DNA from: Oscillospiraceae bacterium
GTDB taxonomy: Bacteria; Bacillota; Clostridia; Oscillospirales; Ruminococcaceae
DNA: 11,172 nt
NCBI GenBank assembly: GCA_017483405.1
Contig: JAFUWP010000065.1
Span: forward strand, 1 to 11,172
Direction: 5' to 3'
The translations under genes were made by a program, and so were the position numbers. The notes below the pieces were generated by a model, which was given only the letters and a program-made list of their open reading frames with translations, was not told the DNA's origin and did no database searches. This document shows positions 1 to 7,468 of this stretch, one piece after another; position 1 is the first letter of the stretch, and each line of letters begins with the position of its first letter.

Positions 1-30
1 ACGTATTATAGGCTTTGGAAGAAATTATAA
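1..30 (+). CDS. C-terminal tail of an upstream gene, possibly a second serine recombinase (partial)
   Basis: Frame 1 from the first base is open for nine codons (TYYRLWKKL) and then reaches TAA at 28-30. The last residues resemble the end of the recombinase at 4273-5844 (IYWKL). The bases after both stop codons also match: an 11-base stretch with one mismatch, a 5-6 base gap, then GAATTAT in both. This suggests the gene is a relative of that recombinase, but nine residues cannot establish a family. It could be any gene ending by chance in this frame. Confidence 0.3.
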   Translation, partial: TYYRLWKKL

Positions 31-49
31 AAGTGCTGTTTAACCTGAA

Positions 50-823
50 TTATTTATTGTGAATTGATTTTATAAATCTATCCAAAAAATTTTCGTATTC
101 TTTAAAGATTCCATTATCACCCAAAATAATATTATGTTTATTTGCTTCTATTGGTAACTTCATCTCAACCAAGTCTGCCATTTCAATAATCTCATCTATT
201 ATTTCAAGCTCAGGGTAAATTTTAGTATAAAGCTGCAACTCCATATTCATTTTATGAAATTCTTCCTGTAGCGACTCAAATTCATCTTTTGGGATATAAT
301 CACAAATTATGGAAAACTTTCTGCATTTCTTCTCATATTTTTGCAAACTGTTTTCAATCTTTCTTACTACACATTGTAACTCTACAACGAGTTCATGAAT
401 TCTTTTTAAATCTGTCTTAGATATAGAGACCTTCTTTTTAACTTCCCCTTTACATACTGTATTCAGGATTTTTTCAAACTGTTCCGCAATAAGTTCAAAC
501 ACATTATCTGTATTGATAGTTGAAGAATACTTTTTGAATGCTTCACATAATTTTTGTTTATCCTTAAATTCACAGCACAAATCTTCATTAAGATAGTTTA
601 TTAAATATTTTCTATCGTAAGATGCTAAAACTTCTCTCGCAAGTTCTTCAGAAATATTTCGTTCATATCTTAAAGAACCTTGAAATTTTGTGTCAGGCAT
701 ATTTGCCAAAATTGAACGGAAATTACTCTCCGTAATCTCAGATAAAAATTCTCTGGTACTTTTGGCATTAACCTTCTCACCACTGACAGAATTTAATGCA
801 TCAAGAAACTCTCGAAATACCAT
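50..823 (-). CDS. Unrecognised 257-residue accessory protein
   Basis: The start is the ATG at 823-821, giving MVFREFLDAL, because AGGAGG lies 9 bases upstream (833-838). An upstream in-frame ATG at 859 has no ribosome binding site. I do not recognise the family. The sequence is highly charged and looks all-helical: an N-terminal domain of about 125 residues, a Lys/Glu-rich stretch (about 130-175) with possible coiled-coil character, then an acidic helical C-terminus. There is no signal peptide, membrane segment or obvious catalytic motif, so it is probably cytoplasmic. It is transcribed divergently from the ATPase gene at 1086, with a repeat-bearing spacer between them, and it sits on the element side of the amidase junction. 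It is therefore probably mobile-element cargo or a regulatory/maintenance protein; that role is inference from location only. Confidence 0.7.
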   Translation of the reverse strand: MVFREFLDALNSVSGEKVNAKSTREFLSEITESNFRSILANMPDTKFQGSLRYERNISEELAREVLASYDRKYLINYLNEDLCCEFKDKQKLCEAFKKYSSTINTDNVFELIAEQFEKILNTVCKGEVKKKVSISKTDLKRIHELVVELQCVVRKIENSLQKYEKKCRKFSIICDYIPKDEFESLQEEFHKMNMELQLYTKIYPELEIIDEIIEMADLVEMKLPIEANKHNIILGDNGIFKEYENFLDRFIKSIHNK

Positions 824-861
824 AGCAGAAAACCTCCTGTAAAAAAATATTGATGCCATTT

Positions 862-888
862 TGTCATGTCATTCTATGTCATTGTCAT
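862..888. repeat. Four TGTCAT direct repeats, possible operator
   Basis: TGTCAT occurs at 862, 867, 877 and 883, giving start-to-start steps of 5, 10 and 6 bases; the outer pair lies 21 bases apart, about two helical turns. The cluster lies in the spacer between two divergent genes, directly upstream of the extended -10 element at 891-899, so it covers the region where a -35 box would sit. This is a plausible binding site for an element-encoded regulator. Chance in an AT-rich spacer cannot be excluded. Confidence 0.4.
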
Positions 889-890
889 TG

Positions 891-899
891 TGATATACT
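891..899 (+). promoter_or_regulatory. Extended -10 promoter for the ATPase gene
   Basis: The sequence TGATATACT matches the extended -10 form TGnTATAaT at eight of nine positions. No good -35 hexamer lies 16-18 bases upstream, which is typical of extended -10 promoters. Transcription would begin near 906 and leave an untranslated leader of about 180 bases before the ATG at 1086. Confidence 0.4.
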
Positions 900-906
900 G
901 TATTCA

Positions 907-924
907 AAGGCTGAACCCAGCCTT
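907..924 (+). other. Hairpin at the start of the ATPase leader
   Basis: AAGGCTG at 907-913 pairs perfectly with CAGCCTT at 918-924 around a four-base loop. No U-tract follows directly (TGAAAAATC), so it is not a standard terminator. If the promoter at 891-899 is real, this hairpin would form at the extreme 5' end of the mRNA and could protect it from decay. Confidence 0.4.
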
Positions 925-1085
925 GAAAAATCAAGAAAATATTTTGAATTACGTTTTTTAAGAAACATACCTTTTCAGTAGCAAGCAAAATCAGTGGTTC
1001 ACAATGATTTTTGAAAGGGACATCCACCAAAAAACGTAAACGAAAAATTTTCTCAAAAATTTATCCTATCAAGGAGGTAATTATT

Positions 1086-3968
1086 ATGTTTAATTCATCT
1101 GATAATTCTTTGTATCCATCTTCCAGCTATAACGGCTACTATGATGCTGGATTTGGCTATTCCCTTTGCCAATGTTTTCAGCCCAATCTATTTGAACAAT
1201 TTTGGATTGGCACAAACAACTTTATTACTCCACGTAGTGTAATCTATAATATCTTTGGCGACCCTGAAAAAACTTTCAGGCCACGAAAATTAAACAAAAG
1301 CGGTAATCGTTATTACATGAGTGAGCGTGATAAGAGAGAAGTCAATATCGGTGAACTAAAACTCAAAAGCAAGTGCTTTATCAATCCAAAACCAGATGGT
1401 ACATTTGATGCTTTCTACTGTAAAGCTGAACTCAATGGCAATACAGAAGAAGTTCATATTACAATTCCATACAAAGATTTTGTGAAACGCAATATTCTGC
1501 CTTATCTTTCAAAATTCGAGCATGATGAGGACTGTCCTGACAAATATATTATCATGGCATTTTATCGGGAACTGCTGGAAGGTGATGATATCAAATTTCT
1601 TGAACTGCCGAAATGTTCTGGCTGGCAGGGATACGATAAAAAAGTAACCTTTGCTTTTGCTGGAATAGTTATTCCACAGCTGAAAAAATATTACGCACCA
1701 GACATTCTTGAACGTAAGTTGCCCTTTACTAAAAAGAAATTTGCTGATGCAGCTGATGAATTGGCTAAATATCTGCCTCATCATTGGGATTATAAATTCC
1801 TGCTTGTAATTAGAACTACTAGCTTGTTTTTATATTTCTATGAGCAGGCTGGACTGAAACCAGACCAGATGTTCATTATTGAACCAAAGAGTGAATCTAA
1901 TGCAAAAGCTATCACCGCCCTTCTTAAAAATAAAAATTTTCATAATACTACTGTACACTCTCTAACAGAGTGCAAAACCATACTACAGAACGAATTAAAT
2001 CTGATGAATGATGGTTTGGCTGTATTTCGTGATACCTCTTATGTTGAAGATGAGAAACGCCGAAATGCTGGATTAGAAGTTTTGCTTCGAGACCTGAATT
2101 GCAACAACGGAAACGAAAATGCAAGCCGTCACCTGATTACTATTGTTTCAGATAATTCTGGAAATATTTCTTCTGAGATTCCAGCATATTTTATCAACCT
2201 TAATGGTTATGAAGACATAAAAGATATTCCAGGTTTACAACAAGCAGTTGGCGAATTTGATTATTCTTTGATGAACCTCCTGTCTTATTCAAAGCCAGAT
2301 GAAAATCTAGTAACAGAAGCTCTAAAACGAACCAGTTCCATAAAATCAAATTTTACCAATTCAGATTATTATATGACACAAAGGATGCTTCAAACAACTA
2401 TCGAAATACTGGTTGAATACCGTCTGATTTCATCCGATGAAAAAAAGGAAATGATTCAATATCTTAAAAAGGCTCATCGTGAGGGAATCAATTCAAATCA
2501 GGCTGTTACCAATGAATTTCGGAAAGTTCTTTCTGTTCATATTGAGAAAAACGCAATCGGTATCGCCAAGCAAATAGGTCCGCCATTCTTTGATTTGAAA
2601 GAATCAATGGTATTTCTTGATGATAACTATATCAATATTACAGAGCCAACTCTTAACAAACTTGTGCTTTTCTACATGCAAACAACAAAAAAACGCAATA
2701 AGTTATTGCAAGCACTCAAAGATTGCGGTAAGCTGTACGCCAATAATAACTACAAGCGCAATGTCGATGTCGAAGTTGCATCAGGCATTACAGAAACAGT
2801 CAGTGTCTATAGTTTCCCGAAAGACATTCTCACACCCACATGCAGGGCGAAAGTAGATGCTCTCGCCCACGCAGATTATCTGTTCATCAAACAAAACTTT
2901 CCTCAAAACTTCGTACCAATCATAAATGTTGACACCAACCAAACCGCGGGGCGTGTCATTGATGATACAACAGACGAAGCAGAAAGTATCTATATTTCTG
3001 GAAAAACTCGCTCTGGAAAATCATATTTTCTTGTTCAACAAGCTGTGACACGAGCTAAATCCGGACATAAGATTATCATCATTGACCAGAGTGGAGCATT
3101 CACCCATGAAGAATTAAGAAAGCACTTACCTGAGGAAGTGATTCAAAAAAATTTCTCATATTGGGAAATCAGTAAATCTGGAGTACCTATTGACCTGCTT
3201 TCACTGGAACATTGTACTTCACTCCCAGAGAAAAAGAACCGGCTGTTCAGTCTCTTCTCAGCTGCTGCAAGAATTACTGGTGAAGTTCAGGGGAAATTTC
3301 TTCGGAAACAACTTTCAGATATTGTAAAGGCAATTGATGAAGGCACAATTCAAGACCTTCCTTCCACATTGCGTTTCTTCGATGAAGCTGTTCCTGAACA
3401 AGCTGAAATCAAAGCTAGACTTGAAGAAACATTCAACGACCTTGAAGGACTAGAAACGCATCACCAGAACTGGGGAGAATTTCTCGATTCGCAGAAAAAA
3501 ATAACTGTTATCTCAACTTCAGCAGATGAGATACGCAAAAGTAAACAGCTCATTGATATGCTGCTTGTAAGCCTGTATACCTATAGGCAATACAATCACA
3601 GTACAAGGTATATGATAATCCTTGATGAGATTGAGGATTTATGCCTTGAAAAAGATGGACCACTCAGCATTATCCTGCGTAAAGGCAGCAAACATGGTTT
3701 GTCAATGCTGTTAGCTTCACAGGAATTCTCAGCGGAAAAAGACAAACTCGGAAAGCTTATCGGCAACTGCGGAATGCAGGTGTTCTTTCATCCTAAAGAT
3801 GCGAATCTCAGCATGATAGCGAAACATATCAAATATGACAAAACAGCTCTTGCGAAGCTGGAACAAGGTGAATGTGTTGCTGTCGGCGGTTTCTACAGTC
3901 ATAGCCATGAAAAAAACTGTTTGACAACTATAAAAGGCAGGACATATTCAGAATACCCATTAAAATAA
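1086..3968 (+). CDS. FtsK/HerA-type ATPase with a degenerate N-terminal ATPase-like region
   Basis: The start is the ATG at 1086 (MFNSSDNSLY), which has AGGAGG 8 bases upstream; the longer open frame from a TTG at 1011 lacks a ribosome binding site. The protein is 960 residues long. The C-terminal third is a P-loop motor of the FtsK/HerA/VirB4-VirD4 group: Walker A GKTRSGKS at 639-646, Walker B MIILDE with the acidic pair at 847-848, a likely arginine-finger segment RKGSKHG from 865, and LLASQ ending at Q879. The N-terminal half resembles DUF927/primase-helicase-like ATPases in layout but has lost its motifs: EPKSESNA near 266 stands where a P-loop would be, and a decayed Walker B-like segment ends at D316. 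Such motors pump or unwind DNA and are common in conjugative or mobilisable elements and in some defence systems. The position next to a serine recombinase favours a role in element transfer or maintenance. No membrane segment is evident. The motor assignment is strong, the exact function open. Confidence 0.85.
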   Translation: MFNSSDNSLYPSSSYNGYYDAGFGYSLCQCFQPNLFEQFWIGTNNFITPRSVIYNIFGDPEKTFRPRKLNKSGNRYYMSERDKREVNIGELKLKSKCFINPKPDGTFDAFYCKAELNGNTEEVHITIPYKDFVKRNILPYLSKFEHDEDCPDKYIIMAFYRELLEGDDIKFLELPKCSGWQGYDKKVTFAFAGIVIPQLKKYYAPDILERKLPFTKKKFADAADELAKYLPHHWDYKFLLVIRTTSLFLYFYEQAGLKPDQMFIIEPKSESNAKAITALLKNKNFHNTTVHSLTECKTILQNELNLMNDGLAVFRDTSYVEDEKRRNAGLEVLLRDLNCNNGNENASRHLITIVSDNSGNISSEIPAYFINLNGYEDIKDIPGLQQAVGEFDYSLMNLLSYSKPDENLVTEALKRTSSIKSNFTNSDYYMTQRMLQTTIEILVEYRLISSDEKKEMIQYLKKAHREGINSNQAVTNEFRKVLSVHIEKNAIGIAKQIGPPFFDLKESMVFLDDNYINITEPTLNKLVLFYMQTTKKRNKLLQALKDCGKLYANNNYKRNVDVEVASGITETVSVYSFPKDILTPTCRAKVDALAHADYLFIKQNFPQNFVPIINVDTNQTAGRVIDDTTDEAESIYISGKTRSGKSYFLVQQAVTRAKSGHKIIIIDQSGAFTHEELRKHLPEEVIQKNFSYWEISKSGVPIDLLSLEHCTSLPEKKNRLFSLFSAAARITGEVQGKFLRKQLSDIVKAIDEGTIQDLPSTLRFFDEAVPEQAEIKARLEETFNDLEGLETHHQNWGEFLDSQKKITVISTSADEIRKSKQLIDMLLVSLYTYRQYNHSTRYMIILDEIEDLCLEKDGPLSIILRKGSKHGLSMLLASQEFSAEKDKLGKLIGNCGMQVFFHPKDANLSMIAKHIKYDKTALAKLEQGECVAVGGFYSHSHEKNCLTTIKGRTYSEYPLK

Positions 3969-3978
3969 CTCGTAGTTT

Positions 3979-4013
3979 GTGGCGGAGTAATCCGCCACCC
4001 TACTTTTATTTTA
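3979..4013 (+). terminator. Intrinsic terminator after the ATPase gene
   Basis: GTGGCGGA (3979-3986) pairs perfectly with TCCGCCAC (3991-3998) around a GTAA tetraloop of the GNRA class, and a T-rich tract follows (4001-4013). It lies 10 bases after the ATPase stop codon, so it should insulate that transcript from the recombinase genes. Confidence 0.85.
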
Positions 4014-4113
4014 CATTATTTATCGTACTCTGTCAAGAGATTTCCGAAAACCAGACATGTCAAATCATAATATTTCAGAATTTGGCATACGATTCACAGA
4101 AAGGAGAATCGAC

Positions 4114-4254
4114 ATGAAAGAAAAACTTCATACCAAGAATACGTTCAAAACTACAGATTTGGAACTGCTCAGGAAGGCAGTCACCGCAAAAGTTGAAAAA
4201 ATCATCAATACACAAGTGAAGAAACAAACTGATGTACAACCTGTAAACTGCTAA
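4114..4254 (+). CDS. 46-residue basic protein upstream of the recombinase
   Basis: The start is the ATG at 4114 (MKEKLHTKNT), which has AAAGGAG at 4100-4106 at good spacing. An in-frame ATG at 4057 has no ribosome binding site. The product is small, Lys-rich and probably helical (TTDLELLRKAVTAKVEKIIN), with no recognised domain. It ends 18 bases before the recombinase start, so the two are almost certainly co-transcribed. It could be a recombination directionality factor or another recombinase partner, since such proteins are small, basic and often beside the recombinase gene. That role is inference; nothing in the sequence shows DNA binding directly. Confidence 0.6.
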   Translation: MKEKLHTKNTFKTTDLELLRKAVTAKVEKIINTQVKKQTDVQPVNC

Positions 4255-4272
4255 AGAAAAGAGGTGAGGTCA

Positions 4273-5844
4273 ATGCCTAAAGTAGGTATCTACTGTCGTC
4301 TGTCTGTTGAAGACAAGGACAAACTGAAATGTGACAACAGTCAAAGTATTCAGAATCAGAAAGCAATGCTCCGTGAATACTGCAAAGAACGTAACTGGGA
4401 GATTTATGATATTTACTGTGATGACGGCTACAGCGGCATTGACCGCAGCCGTCCCGAATTCAACAGATTACTGCATGACTGTGAAATCGGAAAGATTGAT
4501 ATTGTCCTCTGTAAAGACCAGTCAAGATTTTCCAGAGATATTGTCGTTATCGAGCAGATTATCAATGATAAGTTCCTTGAATGGGGGATTCGGTTCATCG
4601 GCGTTGCTGACAATGCAGATACAGACAGTGAAAGCTACAGTACGATGCGCCTGTTCACGAGTGCTTATAATGAGATGTATGTCAAGGATATTTCTGCTAA
4701 GATTCGCCGGACACTCGCCTATAAACGGGAACAGGGTCAGTTTATCGGTTCTTTTGCGCCTTACGGATATGCGATTGACCCGAAAGATAAGCATCATCTT
4801 GTCATTGACCCCGAAACTGCGCCAGTTGTAAAGCAGATTTTCTCTATGTATATCGAAGGGAATGGCTATCGGAAAATAGTTCAGACTCTGAATCAACAAG
4901 GAATTGTCAGTCCTACGGAATATAAACGCCAGAAAGGCTCAAACTATGTGAACAGTAATGCTGATGCAAGCAATGCCAAAGGCTTATGGACGCAATCAAC
5001 TATTGCAAAAATACTGACGAATGAAATGTATACAGGTACACTTGTACAGGGGAAATCGCATCATATCAGCTATAAGAATAAGAAACGGAAAAAAGTCAGC
5101 CGGGATGACTGGATACGGATTCCGGATGCTCATGAAGCTATCATAGATTTAGAAACATGGACAAGAACGCAGGAACGACTTCACAGCAATACCAGAGTTG
5201 GAAAGCGTTCACAGGAGCTTTCACCACTTTCCGGAAAGGTGAAATGCGCTGTCTGCGGACGACCTATGAAACGGAATGTATATTATAATAAGTCTAAGAC
5301 AATCAAATATTATGGGCTTCAATGCGCTACTTATAAAACAGGAGCGATGAACTGTCCAAATCAGAAGTCAATCAGCGGTCTAATGCTGGAGAAGAAAATT
5401 CTTGATGAACTGAATCTCATCGTAGAAAGCTATTGTCAGTCGGATGAAATCCGGCTGACTGACATTCATCAAGAACAGATTAACAATCTCAACAAACAGC
5501 TTTCCGCTTTGGAAGAACGTCATAAATCAGCTAAGAATCGATTAGTTTCTATGTATAAAGATAAGCTTGACGGTATCTTATCCGATGAGGATTATGCGCT
5601 GTTCCGTGAAAATCTGACCGCTGAAGAACAAGCTGTTTCCAGACAGATAGATGATATTACACAGCAGATTCAGGATTCTCATAAATGTCTGGAAAATGCC
5701 GAAAGTCAGAAAACTCTGATTCAGAAATATACCCATTTCGACCATCTTGACCGCAGTATTGCCGATGAGTTTATTGATACAATTGAAATCGGCATGGTCA
5801 GCGAAACTGGTGAACGTGAGGTACATATCTACTGGAAATTATAA
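4273..5844 (+). CDS. Large serine recombinase (site-specific integrase)
   Basis: The start is the ATG at 4273 (MPKVGIYCRL), with GAGGTG 6 bases upstream; a GTG at 4264 lies inside that ribosome binding site. The 523-residue product has the full large-serine-recombinase layout. The N-terminal resolvase domain carries the nucleophile S11 in YCRLS and the arginine-containing motif KDQSRFSRD. A Recombinase domain follows (APYGYAID to about residue 230). A zinc ribbon has Cys at 325, 328, 351 and 361, then a long coiled coil (about 395-480) and a short C-terminal strand region. Such enzymes join attP and attB without host energy and need a directionality factor to excise. Every expected motif is present, so it is probably active. 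It ends about 40 bases before a truncated amidase gene, which marks the likely integration site. Neighbouring accessory genes support an integrative mobile element. Confidence 0.95.
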   Translation: MPKVGIYCRLSVEDKDKLKCDNSQSIQNQKAMLREYCKERNWEIYDIYCDDGYSGIDRSRPEFNRLLHDCEIGKIDIVLCKDQSRFSRDIVVIEQIINDKFLEWGIRFIGVADNADTDSESYSTMRLFTSAYNEMYVKDISAKIRRTLAYKREQGQFIGSFAPYGYAIDPKDKHHLVIDPETAPVVKQIFSMYIEGNGYRKIVQTLNQQGIVSPTEYKRQKGSNYVNSNADASNAKGLWTQSTIAKILTNEMYTGTLVQGKSHHISYKNKKRKKVSRDDWIRIPDAHEAIIDLETWTRTQERLHSNTRVGKRSQELSPLSGKVKCAVCGRPMKRNVYYNKSKTIKYYGLQCATYKTGAMNCPNQKSISGLMLEKKILDELNLIVESYCQSDEIRLTDIHQEQINNLNKQLSALEERHKSAKNRLVSMYKDKLDGILSDEDYALFRENLTAEEQAVSRQIDDITQQIQDSHKCLENAESQKTLIQKYTHFDHLDRSIADEFIDTIEIGMVSETGEREVHIYWKL

Positions 5845-5895
5845 AAAGTCCTGTTTTCAGACGAATTATCGACTCAGTTTAAGTTGACCCGCCAC
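5845..5895. other. Probable right attachment-site junction of the element
   Basis: Between the recombinase stop codon and the first amidase-like codons the sequence changes from element to host gene. In the amidase frame a TAA at 5880-5882 directly precedes GTT GAC CCG CCA CAC, which reads VDPPH where family members usually read DPGHGG. The exact crossover dinucleotide cannot be set without the left junction or an empty site. Large serine recombinases usually leave a hybrid site just beyond their own gene, as seen here. Confidence 0.6.
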
Positions 5896-6461
5896 ACGGC
5901 GGTATTGACGGCGGATGTACTTCCGCTAACGGCGATGTCGAGAAAAATATCAATCTGGCGATTCTGCTTGATTTGCGTGATTTGCTCCGGATGTCCGGCT
6001 ATACTGTCCTGACAACCCGTGATACTGACCGTTCCATTCATGATGAAGGTGTGGAAGGCATCGCCAATCAAAAAAGCTCCGATATGGATAACCGCTTGGA
6101 ATTATTCAATTCCGTACAGGGGGCAATCTGTCTCTCGATTCATCAGAATCAGTTTACTGACCCGAAATACAGCGGTGCGCAGATGTTCTATTCCGATACG
6201 AATTCCCATAACGCAGAACTGGCGCGGATGCTTCAGAATCAGTTTGTTGCATTTCTCCAGCCCGATAACAAACGAGAAATCAAGCTCTGCGGAAAAGAAT
6301 TATTTCTCTGCTATTACAGTAAAAATCCTACTGTGATGGCGGAATGTGGTTTCCTGTCCAATCCGGAAGAAGCCGCTCTCCTGATTACGGAAGATTATCA
6401 GCAAAAAGTCGCATTTACGCTTTATTCCGCGCTGATTCAGTATTGTGCCGAAAATAGCTGA
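5883..6461 (+). pseudogene. N-acetylmuramoyl-L-alanine amidase (Amidase_3), 5' end lost
   Basis: The fragment encodes about 192 residues of an Amidase_3 catalytic domain, the zinc enzyme that cuts the bond between N-acetylmuramic acid and the peptide stem of peptidoglycan. Visible active-site residues are His in DPPHGG (codon 5895), Glu in VEKN (codon 5940), His in SIHQN (codon 6141) and the catalytic Glu in AECGFLSN (codon 6342). The C-terminal half is intact to TGA at 6459-6461. There is no signal peptide and no start codon ahead of the first two metal ligands: the frame is closed by TAA at 5880-5882, and the first possible starts (TTG 5973, ATG 5991) fall after them. The gene is therefore inactive as it stands, most simply because the element upstream inserted into it. 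Excision would be expected to restore it. The missing 5' part should lie beyond the left end of this window. Confidence 0.85.
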
Positions 6462-6467
6462 TACCTC

Positions 6468-6496
6468 TTGACAAATGACAGATTTTGCAGTAAAAT
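6468..6496 (+). promoter_or_regulatory. Sigma-A type promoter for the C39-like peptidase gene
   Basis: A consensus -35 TTGACA (6468-6473) is separated by 17 bases from -10 TAAAAT (6491-6496). Transcription should start near 6503 and leave a leader of about 35 bases before the ribosome binding site GAGAGG and the ATG at 6538. It starts right after the amidase stop codon. Confidence 0.85.
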
Positions 6497-6537
6497 AGAA
6501 TAGACATTGTAAAATTATCCTGAAAGAGAGGATTTTC

Positions 6538-7395
6538 ATGCCTGAAAAATTTACTGCATTTATCAAAAAATATTATCCTGTTTTCTTGTTTCTCCTGATA
6601 ATGCTGATGTTTCTGTTCCTGTCGGAAGCCTCTGATGCGGATGCCGAAACACCCTATATCAGCCATACATTTATTGTAGAAACCTATCTCGCCGAAACCG
6701 AAACAGAATCTGATACCGAAGCCGATACGATTCCGGAATCATCCGAGAATATCGAAACGGAAACCGAAATCTCAAAAGAAATCATCGAAACCGAAGAACC
6801 GGAAACAGGAACAGAACCTTCTGAAACAAACGAATCTGTTCTTCTGGAAGATGTTCCGTATTATTCACAGGAATACATTCTTCCGACCGGATGCGAAATC
6901 GTCAGTGCCAAAATGCTCCTCAGCTACTACACGCACGAAGAACCCGATATTCAGGAGATGATTTCCTTCCTGAACTGTGAATATCCTGTCGAAATTGACG
7001 GATATACTTATGCACATCATCCTGAAGATGCCTTTGTCGGCAATCCGGAAACTGACCATAGTTTCGGATGCTTTGCACCGATTATCACGGAAGTGCTGAA
7101 TCAGTTTCTTCCGGATGGCTTGCAGGCGGAAGATATTTCCGGAACGGAACTCCGAGAGATTGCAGAAACATATCTTCCGCAGGGCAAGCCCGTGCTTGTG
7201 TGGGCGACTATCGGTATGTGGGAAAGCTTTCCCAATGCCGGGTGGTATCTTCTCGATAAAGACGGCAATCCTACTAATGAATGGTATGACTGGCTCGCCA
7301 ATGAACATTGCATGGTGCTGGTCGGCTATGATGATGACTATTACTATTTCAATGACCCTTATGATTCTCACGGACTGATTTCCTTCGGACGTTAG
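6538..7395 (+). CDS. Membrane-anchored C39-like cysteine peptidase with premature TAG
   Basis: The 285-residue product starts at ATG 6538 after GAGAGG. Residues 11-28 form a hydrophobic anchor, and about 38-100 form a Glu/Thr/Ser-rich linker likely to span the cell wall. The rest is a Peptidase_C39_2 domain: catalytic Cys119 in PTGCEI, His257 in NEHCMVLVGYD, and N272/D273 in the NDPY turn. Such domains are papain-like, and many act on surface or secreted proteins; the substrate is unknown. The frame ends at TAG (7393-7395) but continues as KTEKRYEEIG for 19 more codons to TAA at 7453-7455. That tail resembles the family's normal C-terminus (FEKRYEEMG-like), so the TAG looks like a recent nonsense change, a read-through site or a base error. 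The catalytic residues are unaffected. It is transcribed with the HEAT-repeat gene downstream. Confidence 0.85.
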   Translation: MPEKFTAFIKKYYPVFLFLLIMLMFLFLSEASDADAETPYISHTFIVETYLAETETESDTEADTIPESSENIETETEISKEIIETEEPETGTEPSETNESVLLEDVPYYSQEYILPTGCEIVSAKMLLSYYTHEEPDIQEMISFLNCEYPVEIDGYTYAHHPEDAFVGNPETDHSFGCFAPIITEVLNQFLPDGLQAEDISGTELREIAETYLPQGKPVLVWATIGMWESFPNAGWYLLDKDGNPTNEWYDWLANEHCMVLVGYDDDYYYFNDPYDSHGLISFGR

Positions 7396-7455
7396 AAAAC
7401 CGAAAAACGCTACGAAGAAATCGGAAAATATGCTGTCGTGGTAACAGAATCCTAA
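7396..7455 (+). other. In-frame C-terminal continuation of the C39-like peptidase after TAG
   Basis: Nineteen codons follow the TAG in the same frame and end at TAA 7453-7455. The peptide starts KTEKRYEEIGKYAVVV and has the charge and strand pattern expected of the end of the peptidase domain. It is either no longer translated or reached only by read-through. The stop at 7455 lies 13 bases before the next start codon, whereas the TAG is 73 bases away. Confidence 0.65.
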
Positions 7456-7468
7456 AATTAATATTATC

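Noticed and set aside
862..888. CRISPR-like or replication iteron array
   Set aside because: The TGTCAT units are too short and spaced by 5-10 bases, there are no spacers, and no replication or Cas gene is nearby.
1011..1085. Longer ATPase start at TTG 1011
   Set aside because: It has no ribosome binding site, whereas ATG 1086 has AGGAGG at ideal spacing.
4022..4110. Promoter for the small protein and recombinase
   Set aside because: A CATAAT at 4066-4071 resembles a -10 box, but no -35 box stands at proper spacing, so I did not call it.
5973..6461. Complete short amidase starting at TTG 5973
   Set aside because: It would lack the first two active-site residues, which are still encoded just upstream in the same frame, so it is a truncated gene, not a short one.
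6680..6840. Repeat array of GAAACCGAAAC-like units
   Set aside because: It is the coding sequence of a Glu/Thr-rich protein linker; units are degenerate and it is not a separate DNA repeat element.
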